Shown in pieces: positions 54,476 through 62,960 of a stretch of DNA of 64,000 nucleotides (position 1 is the stretch's first letter; every line of letters starts with the position of its first letter). A program made the translations under genes and the position numbers. The DNA is from Pseudomonas sp. P8_229 (lineage in GTDB: Bacteria; Pseudomonadota; Gammaproteobacteria; Pseudomonadales; Pseudomonadaceae), in contig NZ_CP125378.1 in assembly GCF_034008635.1 (NCBI RefSeq), forward strand, positions 5,890,501 to 5,954,500, read 5' to 3'. The notes under the pieces are model-generated. The model did not search any database and was not told the origin of the DNA. It was given only the letters and a program-made list of their open reading frames with translations.

Positions 54476-56512
54476 TCAATACGGCGCAAGGCGGACCAAG
54501 CCAGCTGTCCATTCATCCCATGTGGTGACCGTCTTAGAGAGCTCGATCATTTGCTCGACATCGATGCCTCTATTCAGGCATTCCGAGACCTGCAGATCGA
54601 GCCAGTTGCTTTTCAGGTTGACAAGGCGCTTGCGCAAGATCCCGGCCAGATAGCTGCGCCGACCCGCAAGGCTGCCCTGCTTGACGACCATATGCTTGGA
54701 GAGTGCGTCGATGAGCTGCCCTTCAGCGATCGCCTGTGGTTGCTTGGTTATTTCACTCAGACCTGGAAGTAACTTTGCCGCGCCGTAGCGTTTCACAAGT
54801 TCCTTCACCCTTTTTTGACCGAGATCGTTGAGCGATCTGTCTTTCAGGTGCAACACCTCATTGGCCGCCTCTAGGACTGTTCTTTCCTGGGCCGCTACTG
54901 TGGTCGACCGCTGGACCTCGATTGATAGTCCATCAAGGATGGCTTGTAAGTAAACCATCTGGTCTGGTGTCGAGATTTGGATGGCTTGGCGTATTGCTGC
55001 CACATTGGCTTGTAGTTCTGGGGATAGGCCCCGGCCGCGCAAATTGTGTTCGAAAGCGAATGTGACCAGACGTTCAGGTGCCTTGAACAGGCCCCATTCC
55101 GTTAAGGTCCGTACGCAAGCAGCCTGCTTGTCATCGGGCACCTGTCGAACCAATTTCATAAGGTGCTCAGGCACCCCACGGTCGATTAGGATCTGAACAT
55201 CTGGTTCGAACTCAGGGTCTAGGCTTGAGCAATATGGATCATCCTCCATGGCCTGCTCAAAGATGAACCTAGCCATCGAATCAACTGCTACGCCATCGAA
55301 TGGAATCGAATCCGGAAAAAGGTTCGCGACCTCTGCTGTTGGCTGTCTGTTGAACAGATCCACTACAAATGGACGCAGTATGGCCTGGTCGGGTTCCGTT
55401 GCCATCTCTACCTCCAACTCCATGAGCACGCGATCCCTTGATGCGCCGGCAGGGAGTACCTGTACCAGTTTTGCTGCCAGTTCACCTATGAAATACGGAC
55501 TGGTGCTCCACGTTCCTTCGTCCCAGGTCCTACAAGTGATTTGAAAAAAGGGCTCGTGAATGTGCTGCTGATAGTGAAGAGTCTGGTCATTAGGAGTTGA
55601 CCAGAAAGCATGCAAAGCTTTCTCAACTGTTTCAGGCTTCTTATCGGCCAGCGCGGTGATGAGCTGGACCTCGGGATGGAGGCGGGCGGTTGAACGAATT
55701 GGTTCAGGTGCCTCATCCAAGATGCTTGGATCACGCGCTTGAACAGAGGCAATAGCAACTGTATTGCTAAGATATGGGTGGTTCGGAAAGCGCCGACACA
55801 GCTCAGCGACGAAGGCTCGCGCCGCCACTGGATTATTAACGCGCACCGCTGCGACAAAGCCGAATCCCAGTACAGGACATTTCGGAGGGTCTAGTCTGCT
55901 GACAAGATCTACCAAGGCGGAAGTGTGGAGCTCTTTGAATCGGGCCTTTTGACTCAGCGCAAATGCTTCAAGGCAGAGGGAGTAGGGTGATTCTGAACTT
56001 CTGAGGCCTTGCACCGCTTCAAGGCAAACCTCAGGGTAGAGATCCTCACTGAAACGGTAACGTGACAAGGAGGCCGCGATGTAGATGGTCGCGGCCAAGA
56101 GTGCATCCCTTGAGCGCAAATCTTCCCGGCCAGTAACCGTCAATGCGAAATCCTTGAGCCAAGCATCGTCCACCTCTGAACGCCACATAACACCACCGAA
56201 GGCACGTAGCTGCATCAGCAGCCCTTCGAAGGATGTCTCGTGATAGTCAAGCGTGAGCTCATCCCACGCTTCATCTATCCCTCTTGCCCACATCGCGTAG
56301 CTGAGCTTTTCACGCTGCCGGCGATCAAGCGGGCCAAGCCCTTGATAGGCCGTCACTGCCTCTACATACTCGCCAGCGATTAGCAGCCTGTCAGCTTCTG
56401 CCTCTGGAGAGTCACCCTCAATGACCAGTTCTGCATGCGAGTGGCGGATCAAATGCTGGATGGTAGCCACGCCCTCGATGACGATCTTGCTGCTCTGCTC
56501 CGCGGAACTCAT
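54476..56512 (-). CDS. Large helical-repeat protein of unknown function
   Basis: A 678-aa protein (MSSAEQSSKIVIEGVATIQH) with no signal peptide or membrane span. The sequence is almost all amphipathic helix, with TPR-like pairs near residues 40-75 (ADRLLIAGEYVEAVTAYQGL) and 215-300. I do not recognise the family. GGGAG precedes the ATG. It sits second in a four-gene set after the NYN RNase-like gene (gap 187 nt) and before the reductase homologue (gap 179 nt), so separate or read-through transcription are both possible. A scaffold or sensor role is my guess only. Confidence 0.7.
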   Translation of the reverse strand: MSSAEQSSKIVIEGVATIQHLIRHSHAELVIEGDSPEAEADRLLIAGEYVEAVTAYQGLGPLDRRQREKLSYAMWARGIDEAWDELTLDYHETSFEGLLMQLRAFGGVMWRSEVDDAWLKDFALTVTGREDLRSRDALLAATIYIAASLSRYRFSEDLYPEVCLEAVQGLRSSESPYSLCLEAFALSQKARFKELHTSALVDLVSRLDPPKCPVLGFGFVAAVRVNNPVAARAFVAELCRRFPNHPYLSNTVAIASVQARDPSILDEAPEPIRSTARLHPEVQLITALADKKPETVEKALHAFWSTPNDQTLHYQQHIHEPFFQITCRTWDEGTWSTSPYFIGELAAKLVQVLPAGASRDRVLMELEVEMATEPDQAILRPFVVDLFNRQPTAEVANLFPDSIPFDGVAVDSMARFIFEQAMEDDPYCSSLDPEFEPDVQILIDRGVPEHLMKLVRQVPDDKQAACVRTLTEWGLFKAPERLVTFAFEHNLRGRGLSPELQANVAAIRQAIQISTPDQMVYLQAILDGLSIEVQRSTTVAAQERTVLEAANEVLHLKDRSLNDLGQKRVKELVKRYGAAKLLPGLSEITKQPQAIAEGQLIDALSKHMVVKQGSLAGRRSYLAGILRKRLVNLKSNWLDLQVSECLNRGIDVEQMIELSKTVTTWDEWTAGLVRLAPY

Positions 56513-56699
56513 TGGTGCTCCCTACGATGTCACTGGGAAAAACAATCAAAAATGAAAGGGGGGATGCGGTGCGATACTCAGGGTTATCTCGCATCATCCC
56601 TTCGTGCTTTAGTGCAATCTAGGGTAACGAGCAGGGCCGAAAGAACAACGGGCCCGCTGGAAAATGCGTCCCTTTCGCTGCGGAACTTTCACCTTGTGG

Positions 56700-57965
56700 C
56701 TAAGAGGTTACTACCAATGTGTTTTGGCCCGCCTGGTGGGCCATAGGGTCCGGCCGGTACTGTACCGAGACCCATAGATCATGCACCAGGATGCTCGTTT
56801 GAGTAATGCAATGAGGAAATACACGCCGATCGCTGACGAGCGGACGGCTCTCGAAATCTCGGAAGCGATCGTTGCTAATTGCGTAAGAGGTTGGAGAGCT
56901 GGCTAGTTCAATAACAGTTTCATCCGCTTTCTGACCTTTGCCGACCTCAAAAATCTGAACATCGCTGGGGAACAGACTTAAAAGCTCGACTGCCGTGGTC
57001 CCAGTCCGGCGAACGTAGCCCGGGTCGAAAACAACGATAATCTCAGCGTTCGGATGCGCTGCGCGGATAACTGGAATGAGCGCTGCGAGAGGGCCTGGCC
57101 CTATGAATTTGCTTGGGCCACCTTTCAATTTTGTGAGGTACGACAGGTTGTTGCCATCAATGACAATGCGGTTGATGACCCTAGATTCCCTCGTCCATAG
57201 GTCATTTAGGCGCTCTCTGCATTTTGCTATTTCCCTCTCCAGCTTTACGACATCGGCTGCCTTGATTCGAAGTACGCTGTCAGTGTTGTAGCTGCCGAAC
57301 ATCGCTTGACACTGCGTACGGATCTGGCTGACTGCTGCGCGATTAGATTTGCTCTCTTGAAACCGTTTATCAAACGTTTGCGCGAGGTCTCTGGTTTCTA
57401 TAGCTGTGGCCAGCTCTGACTTTAGCTTCGCAAGCTGCTTCAACGGCTCGACTAGGTACTCATCAAACCGGGCCGCGCCGGCTTCAAGCTTTCTCACCTC
57501 AGGAAGGAGTTTATTGATCTCCCTGCTGAGCTCAGCGATTTCAGTGTCAGCATCAATCCAATCCAGCACGGAATGCAGTTGGATCTTATGGCGCAGATCA
57601 ATGATTGTGTCGGAGAGGGTGGCGAGTGAAGCCTTCACCACCTCAAGCTTCTCTTCTCTCTCTTTAGCATCCTTTTGAGGGGCGGGGCTCGGCCGCGTGC
57701 CGGCCATCGTCATGCGTATCCTGTCGAAAATAGAAATGCTTTGGTGAGAGAGTATGTGTGCAAGTTGAACGTGATCGAAGGCCCAGATCTGCCTCTTGAG
57801 GTCTTCAACCTCATCCTGGGCCTCTGACAGCGATACTCTCGCAGTGTCCACGTCGAATCCATGGAGCCAAGCCAGCACGTCAGTCTGTTCCTGCTTGCTC
57901 CACTCGAAGACCTGCAATGCTGATTTAGCGTCTTGAAGGCGCGCTCTATAAGGGTTGTATTCCAT
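56700..57965 (-). CDS. Coiled-coil protein with C-terminal NYN (PIN-like) RNase domain
   Basis: A 421-aa protein. Residues 1-260 are long coiled coils (for example LREEKLEVVKASL-type heptads at 105-200). The C-terminal 155 residues are a PIN/NYN fold: RIVIDGNNLSYL with D270 and N272/N273, IIVVFDPGYVRR with D314, GQKADETVIELA with D348, and SNDRFRDF with D366. These are the acidic metal-binding positions of Zc3h12a-like NYN ribonucleases. It probably cleaves RNA, with the coiled coil for assembly or target sensing. GGAGG lies 6 nt before the ATG. First gene of the four-gene set. Confidence 0.75.
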   Translation of the reverse strand: MEYNPYRARLQDAKSALQVFEWSKQEQTDVLAWLHGFDVDTARVSLSEAQDEVEDLKRQIWAFDHVQLAHILSHQSISIFDRIRMTMAGTRPSPAPQKDAKEREEKLEVVKASLATLSDTIIDLRHKIQLHSVLDWIDADTEIAELSREINKLLPEVRKLEAGAARFDEYLVEPLKQLAKLKSELATAIETRDLAQTFDKRFQESKSNRAAVSQIRTQCQAMFGSYNTDSVLRIKAADVVKLEREIAKCRERLNDLWTRESRVINRIVIDGNNLSYLTKLKGGPSKFIGPGPLAALIPVIRAAHPNAEIIVVFDPGYVRRTGTTAVELLSLFPSDVQIFEVGKGQKADETVIELASSPTSYAISNDRFRDFESRPLVSDRRVFPHCITQTSILVHDLWVSVQYRPDPMAHQAGQNTLVVTS

Positions 57966-58158
57966 TGGTCCTCCGAATTGACCGTTTCAGCCAGATGTCT
58001 ATGGATGACGGATGGGGCAGCTAAATATATGGATTATCCCGGAGGCAGACGAGGATTGAATAGTCCAGGTACGCCTTAACCATTCATCTCCAGCCCTGAG
58101 GGCACACAGCCTAATGGGACTTCTCGCTAGGAGGAGTCAATGCCTATATCAAGTTGAT

Positions 58159-58395
58159 TCAGGTCAACGAAATTCCAACATGCTGCTTTTGTACGGAGTT
58201 GATACGACGGTGCAACTCAAGTGCCGAGGCGTGGGCTTGTGCGTCTAGGTCCGGGCAGAGGGCTTCAACGCCTAATTCTTTGTCCCCGTCGACATAGAAA
58301 TTAACGCCCTGTTCATCGCCGAAGTCCTGAGCATCGCACAAGCCGCCGTCATGGAAAGCCCTGAGTGTACTGGTTGTGACGTAGTCGCCCATCAT
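58159..58395 (-). CDS. Small hypothetical protein
   Basis: A 78-aa acidic frame (MMGDYVTTSTLRAFHDGGLCDAQDF) with plausible composition but no family I know. It lies 5 nt after another short frame in the same direction and just before attachment-site copy 3. No good ribosome-binding site is visible. It may be a real orphan or the remains of a longer gene. Confidence 0.4.
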   Translation of the reverse strand: MMGDYVTTSTLRAFHDGGLCDAQDFGDEQGVNFYVDGDKELGVEALCPDLDAQAHASALELHRRINSVQKQHVGISLT

Positions 58396-58400
58396 TCTGC

Positions 58401-58595
58401 TCAGGTAGATCCAGGCCTATGTTTCGACGGTGGGGGGTAGGATATGCCCTGAATCACGAGTCTGCGCATGGAGATGACGTCGCCCACGGGTACAGCCCTA
58501 CGGGACCAATATTCGGTCACTGTCTCAAGCCCGAACTGCTTGGCAAGCTCAGCCACCATGGCAGCAATCGTTGGGTCGTTGCTAAAGCCGCGCAT
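58401..58595 (-). CDS. Small hypothetical protein
   Basis: A 64-aa frame (MRGFSNDPTIAAMVAELAKQFGLETV) whose first half forms an amphipathic helix. There is no ribosome-binding site and no recognised family. It is listed because it is adjacent to and co-directional with the frame at 58159-58395; both may be decayed. Confidence 0.3.
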   Translation of the reverse strand: MRGFSNDPTIAAMVAELAKQFGLETVTEYWSRRAVPVGDVISMRRLVIQGISYPPPSKHRPGST

Positions 58596-58642
58596 TGAAA
58601 AAGAGCCGTCATTTTCTGCTCCCTCTTCATAGCGTCACAACA

Positions 58643-58775
58643 GACTCTCGGGCGCGCCAAAAAACATTTTGACTGGGCTCCAGGACAATGTTTTTAGGTC
58701 GATAACACTTTTGTTTGCCCCCACTTTTGCCCCCATTCGTACCGGGTGTGCGAGTGATCGCGAATGGCGATCTCC
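58643..58775. repeat. Internal attachment site (copy 3), boundary of units B and C
   Basis: Core at 58643-58667 (GACTCTCGGGCGCGCCAAAA...), minus-strand reading MFFGAPESLL-stop. It is the most diverged copy. The tail to 58775 includes TTTGACTGGGCTCCAGGACA, TTTGCCCCCACTTTTGCCCC and GCGATCTCCGA. The flanking gap (58596-58825) has no gene. Confidence 0.85.
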
Positions 58776-58825
58776 GACGGACTTTGCTATTCCTGGCCAG
58801 TTAAGCCGTTGGGCCAGGTCGCTGA

Positions 58826-59182
58826 TCAGTCGTTAGGCAAGTGCAACTGCACTTCCATGGCGTCATGAAGGAGTCTGACGACCTCGATCACGTCGTCGTT
58901 TGCCACACGATAGAACACGATATGGCGTGGGCTTTTGACCGTTCCATGGGTTTGTTTGGCCTGCTGGCGTGAATAGATGAGGTGATAGCTACGAAGGCCC
59001 GGTGCAAGCTCATCGCGGTCGTGGCTGCCAATGCGATAGGGCGTGGCGGCAAGCGCTTGCAGCGCCGTGAGGATCAGCGCCTGGTAGCGCTGGCGTGCTT
59101 GAGCGCCGAACTGCGTCTGGGAGAGCCTAAGGATGTCGACAATGTCGGCGCGCGCCGGGTTGGAAATCCGATACTGCGGCAT
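58826..59182 (-). CDS. parE: ParE-family toxin
   Basis: A 118-aa RelE/ParE toxin. It has YRISNPARADIVDILRLSQTQFG, the N-terminal helical hairpin of ParE, then LAPGLRSYHLIY and HIVFYRVANDDVIEVVRLLHDAMEV, the C-terminal strands. ParE toxins inhibit DNA gyrase. It starts 2 nt after the antitoxin stop, so the pair is translated together with the antitoxin first. Confidence 0.88.
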   Translation of the reverse strand: MPQYRISNPARADIVDILRLSQTQFGAQARQRYQALILTALQALAATPYRIGSHDRDELAPGLRSYHLIYSRQQAKQTHGTVKSPRHIVFYRVANDDVIEVVRLLHDAMEVQLHLPND

Positions 59183-59184
59183 GC

Positions 59185-59475
59185 TCAGTGTTTCTCTCTC
59201 GCGGAGAGGGTTGCCTCCAGGCTCAAGCCCTCGAGGTAGTGCTCCAGATCCCCTTCGTTAACCTGAGTAAAGCGCCCGTGCTCAAGATCCATGATGCCGA
59301 TCGAGGTTGCCTGACGTAGTGCCTCAATTTTGGCGGTGTCTTCGGCGACGCGCTGCTCCAATAAACGTAAACCTTCTCGCATCACTTCGCTGGCATTCTG
59401 ATAACGGCCGGACTGCACCAAGTCATGGATAACCTGTTCCTGGTGAGGGGTGAGCACAACGTTTCGCGTCGCCAT
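59185..59475 (-). CDS. parD: ParD-family antitoxin
   Basis: A 96-aa ribbon-helix-helix protein. RNVVLTPHQEQVIHDLVQSG and YQNASEVMREGLRLLEQR form the DNA-binding part; the C-terminal half (about 45-96) wraps the toxin. It would neutralise ParE and repress the operon through the palindrome at 59516-59530. It begins unit C and may help keep the array in the chromosome. Confidence 0.88.
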   Translation of the reverse strand: MATRNVVLTPHQEQVIHDLVQSGRYQNASEVMREGLRLLEQRVAEDTAKIEALRQATSIGIMDLEHGRFTQVNEGDLEHYLEGLSLEATLSAREKH

Positions 59476-59515
59476 AACTAGCTCCAGTTCTATGCAAACA
59501 GGTACTTTTGATTGT

Positions 59516-59530
59516 TGGCATATTATGCCA
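59516..59530. promoter_or_regulatory. Palindromic operator of parDE
   Basis: Perfect 15-nt palindrome TGGCATATTATGCCA (7-bp arms around one T), 41 nt upstream of the parD ATG. It is the likely ParD binding site. The rest of the 302-nt gap to the nucleotidase gene (59531-59777) holds no supported feature apart from the start signal at 59763-59777. Confidence 0.65.
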
Positions 59531-59777
59531 TTTTAGCTTAGGAGAATAGCTTGGGGCCGACATCCGGCGATCAGGTGATGGCTGACTCGGCGCCAATCAG
59601 CAAGGTTCAAAGTCATCCGTCCATAATAAAGCAACCTGCAGATTGATTTGAAGATTGATATGCCTGACTGTGCGTGGGAGGAGGCGCGCGATGTGTGCTC
59701 CTCGATCCGCCCTGAAATCGATCGGCATGTTCGATACCCATCAATATTTGCGTTTAGAGGCATCAAGAGAGGTTCCA

Positions 59778-60761
59778 ATGCCCTACGAGTTAGAAAATCG
59801 CCTGGTGATCGGCGTCGCTTCCAGCGCTGTGTTTGATTTGTTGGCATCGGACGCAGTGTTTCAGAGTCAGGGGGAGGAGGAATACCGCAAGTTTCAGCAA
59901 AAAAATCTTCACGTCCCGCTTCCTAAGGGGATAGCGTTCCCCTTCATCAAGCGCTTACTGTCAGTGAATGACCTTAGCGTCGATCCTACGGATCCGCTCG
60001 TCGAGGTAATACTTCTTTCGCGCAATGATCCCGACACTGGGCTGCGTGTACTGAAGACTATCGAGCACTACGAGCTTGGGATGACAAGGGCGATTTTCAT
60101 GCAGGGAAAATCTCCTTATGAATACATACCAGCACTGAATATCGCTTTATTTTTGTCGGGTGACAAAAAAGACGTGGAAGCGGCTATCAGGGCCGGGTAC
60201 CCGGCTGGCCAGGTGCTCGATTCAAAATTTGAAGACGACGAGACTGATAAAACCCTACGCATCGCATTCGACTTTGACGGCGTACTCGCCGGCGATGAGT
60301 CCGAAACAATCATGCAGGCCTCTGGATTGTCTGAGTTCCATGCGCACGAAGTGAAGAACGTCATGCAGCCCCATAACCCCGGGCCGCTGAAGGAATTCAT
60401 GGTGCGGATATCCAAAATCCAGTCGGTCGAGGAGAAGCACAAAAAGCTCAATCCTAAATACGAAAACCGCATACGCGTCTCGATCGTCACAGCCCGCAAT
60501 GCTCCGTCTCATGAGCGTGCGATGAATACACTCAAGAGTTGGGGGGTCATGGCCAATGACGCATTCTTCTTAGGTGGTATCGAGAAAGGAAAAATTTTAG
60601 GTGTATTGAAACCACACATCTTCTTCGATGACCAATCAGGGCACCTTAAATCGACTAGCGCAGTTGCTCCATCCGTGCACATTCCTTTCGGCATCACCAA
60701 CCATGTCTCTACTGTGGATGCGATAGAGCCTGAAGCGGATCAGGTCCAGCAGGTGGTGTAA
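59778..60761 (+). CDS. Cytosolic 5'-nucleotidase, cN-I type
   Basis: A 327-aa protein of the 5'-nucleotidase family known in animals as cN-I. It starts MPYELENRLVIGVASSAVFDL and keeps the conserved EHYELGMTRAIFMQGKSPYEY and FLSGD segments. The nucleophile motif is IAFDFDGVLAGDES (DFDG at 165-168). VTARNAPSHERAM and FFLGGIEKGKIL are the later HAD motifs. It would dephosphorylate nucleoside monophosphates. AGAGAGG lies 6 nt before ATG 59778; the frame continues 41 codons upstream without family sequence. No partner gene is beside it. Confidence 0.87.
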   Translation: MPYELENRLVIGVASSAVFDLLASDAVFQSQGEEEYRKFQQKNLHVPLPKGIAFPFIKRLLSVNDLSVDPTDPLVEVILLSRNDPDTGLRVLKTIEHYELGMTRAIFMQGKSPYEYIPALNIALFLSGDKKDVEAAIRAGYPAGQVLDSKFEDDETDKTLRIAFDFDGVLAGDESETIMQASGLSEFHAHEVKNVMQPHNPGPLKEFMVRISKIQSVEEKHKKLNPKYENRIRVSIVTARNAPSHERAMNTLKSWGVMANDAFFLGGIEKGKILGVLKPHIFFDDQSGHLKSTSAVAPSVHIPFGITNHVSTVDAIEPEADQVQQVV

Positions 60762-60854
60762 AACGGTGGCTTGAGCGCGTAGTACCACAGGAATTCGTAT
60801 CGGTCCTGTGCTGCGAAAAACCGATAACACGGCCTATACCTGGCACCGAAGCCC

Positions 60855-61328
60855 TTGCAATCGTCAGTCCGTCAGCAACCCAAACGTATCGCCTTGCCTG
60901 CCGAATTTCCGCGCACGCTGATTCATCACGAACCTGAAAACACTCAATGCCAATGCGGCTGCGCCCTCAAGCGCATCGGCGAGGATGTCAGCGAGAAACT
61001 CGACTACACGCCTGGCGTGTTCAGCGTTGAACGGCACGTTCGGGGTAAGTGGGTTTGCGATGAGTGCGAAACACTGACCCAGGCACCGGTGCCAGCCCAG
61101 GTCATCGACAAAGGTATCCCAACGGCAGGCTTGTTGGCCCAGGGGATAGTCGCGAAATACGCCGATCACTACATCGCGGCCTCATGTGAAGTTGAACGCG
61201 AAGTCTGTGATTTAGAACCGGACGTCCGACGACGAATACGTCAGGAAAAAGCAGCGCCGCTGATGGATGCGTTTCATACCTGGATGACCGCCCAGCGCGA
61301 GCAATCGCAAATACGGTTTCTGACATAG
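60855..61328 (+). pseudogene. IS66-family transposase (TnpC) remnant with internal deletion
   Basis: About 157 codons of the IS66 transposase. The zinc-finger part is present (TQCQCGCALKRIGEDVSEKL, then GKWVCDECETLTQAPVPAQV and GLLAQGIVAKYADH). It then jumps directly to a late segment (REVCDLEPDVRRRIRQ, DAFHTWMTAQREQSQ). The DDE catalytic core between KYADH and this segment is lost, and the 5' and 3' ends are truncated. TnpA, TnpB and terminal repeats are absent. Non-functional. Confidence 0.85.
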
Positions 61329-61558
61329 TACCAAGGGGCTACAGGGTGGCTTCAGTACTGGTGTATCACACTGCCTGATAGAGGAGAGCAGTGCCTCGAC
61401 GATTATGTTGTTCTCCACTCCAGCGCTTGGAGCCTCCTCCGGGAACGCTTGGTACCTGTCCTACTTGTGATAAAGATGGATAGTAGTGCGTAAAGCGGTT
61501 GAGCATATGCGAAGCGTCAATGGGTTGATATAAAGTTAATTAATAGTCGGGAGGAATG

Positions 61559-62512
61559 ATGTTTGAGTTCGGGAAGTTGAAGGTTAAGTTAAAAGCCATG
61601 AGTTGGTCGGGGCGTTTTTATAGTTTTTCTGTCGCTGTTACAGTGCTTGGGATGTTCTTGTCAGCGCTAATGGGTATTGCAATATTAAATAGTGCTATCT
61701 TGATTGCTTCTCTAGGGTTTGTTGTTGGCTTCATGTTTGTATGTTTACGCATCTATCGCTGGTTTATCTCTGTATGGGACAAGCCGTTTGGTAAAACCCC
61801 TATTATCCTGCTGCACTTGTTGGTGTTGCTGATATCGACAGCCATTTCAAGATGGGTTGTGGCTGAAGCCTTGGGGCTGCCACCGCAGTCATTTGACATT
61901 ACGGTTGGATTTCTAGTACTTGTCTTTTATATTCCTGCATGGCTGCTCTTGGGAGCCTTCGTGTTTACCCTGCTGGGGTTCCTACTTTTAATCGGCGTCG
62001 GGCTAGGAGCATTACTTTTAATCCCTCTGTCTGTTATCGCAAACCTGTTGAATATTTTCAATCTGCTGCCGTACCTGCGCAAAGCATGGAGCAAAGTTGC
62101 GCCAGCCAGGCTCAGCTTTATCGATGCACAGGGGCATTCGGTAGGCGCACTGTTGAGCGGAGTCATTCTGATTAATTTATATGGAGCGCTCGTTTCTGAT
62201 GCTCGGCCGTGGATTTACTCCTCGGTCAGATTGATAGCTGTCCTCAGTGATTTTCAGCCTGCCGTTAACTATCCCGGCGTGCAAGCGGGTGAACGTGCCC
62301 ATCCGTTAGATAACGGTTTTGTTGCCATAGCCAAGGAATTGGCTGATAAGAGTATTGAAATCGAAGTGAAAAAACAGATTGAAGACTTTGAGCATCCGCA
62401 AAGTCACCCTGTCATCACTCCCATCCCTTCGATGAAACAGCTGACCGATCCACTTATCCAACGCATGGATGACTATTTAACTACGTTGCCCAGGCACGGA
62501 CGGCCCGGCTGA
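61559..62512 (+). CDS. Hypothetical inner-membrane protein
   Basis: A 317-aa protein with about six hydrophobic spans in the first 170 residues (for example near 22-55, 75-97 and 108-160), another near 195-215, and a soluble C-terminal tail rich in charged residues. It has no recognised family, and its base composition is AT-richer than the backbone. Two ATGs are adjacent; GGGAGG is too close to the first (61556), so I use 61559 (MFEFGKLK). It stands alone in unit C and no function can be proposed. Confidence 0.7.
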   Translation: MFEFGKLKVKLKAMSWSGRFYSFSVAVTVLGMFLSALMGIAILNSAILIASLGFVVGFMFVCLRIYRWFISVWDKPFGKTPIILLHLLVLLISTAISRWVVAEALGLPPQSFDITVGFLVLVFYIPAWLLLGAFVFTLLGFLLLIGVGLGALLLIPLSVIANLLNIFNLLPYLRKAWSKVAPARLSFIDAQGHSVGALLSGVILINLYGALVSDARPWIYSSVRLIAVLSDFQPAVNYPGVQAGERAHPLDNGFVAIAKELADKSIEIEVKKQIEDFEHPQSHPVITPIPSMKQLTDPLIQRMDDYLTTLPRHGRPG

Positions 62513-62960
62513 CTGTTAGACGGCATTAAAGCCGGTGCGGATCTTGTCTGCCGGCACTATCGACGGGCCGGCGTAACACGTCGCGACGGCGTCGATCGGC
62601 TGCGGGGTAGACAAGCTGATATTCAAAATATGGCTCTGGTAATTGCAAATGCCGAGTGGGGTTGAAATATCCACGACTTTTGGCCTGCCAGGATGCTGTG
62701 CATTGAGTTTGGAAAAGATTCTGCTGGAAACCTTGGAAGATCTTGAGACGGTTGGAGCGTGGACGGAGGCCACTCTTTGGCTTGGGCTGGAGTGATTTCA
62801 TGAGCGGATTCTTGGGTATAGGGCTGGGGGCATCCTTTTCAAACCATCCAAAGCATGCCCTCAGATATGCCCCCAATGTAGCGATGCACCGTAAGTGAAT
62901 GGAGTTCCATGGTTTGTGGAAAGGCAGAAATGATGAGATGAAAACCCTGCCAGAAGACGC
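62513..62960. other. 448-nt gap at the right end of the island
   Basis: I see no supported gene. Minus-strand frames at 62526-62876 and 62516-62773 are not family-like. At about 62848-62876 the sequence ATGCCCTCAGATATGCCCCC resembles the doubled TGCCCCC motif of the other attachment-site tails, so another decayed element end may lie here. Confidence 0.45.

Noticed and set aside
61328..61455. Small inverted-repeat element (GTACCAAG ... CTTGGTAC) after the IS66 remnant
   Set aside because: Arms match over only 8 bp with no target duplication seen; chance is likely.
62526..62876. 116-aa minus-strand frame left of the right attachment site
   Set aside because: Low-complexity, no family resemblance, no start signal; it begins inside the TGCCCCC-type tail motif.
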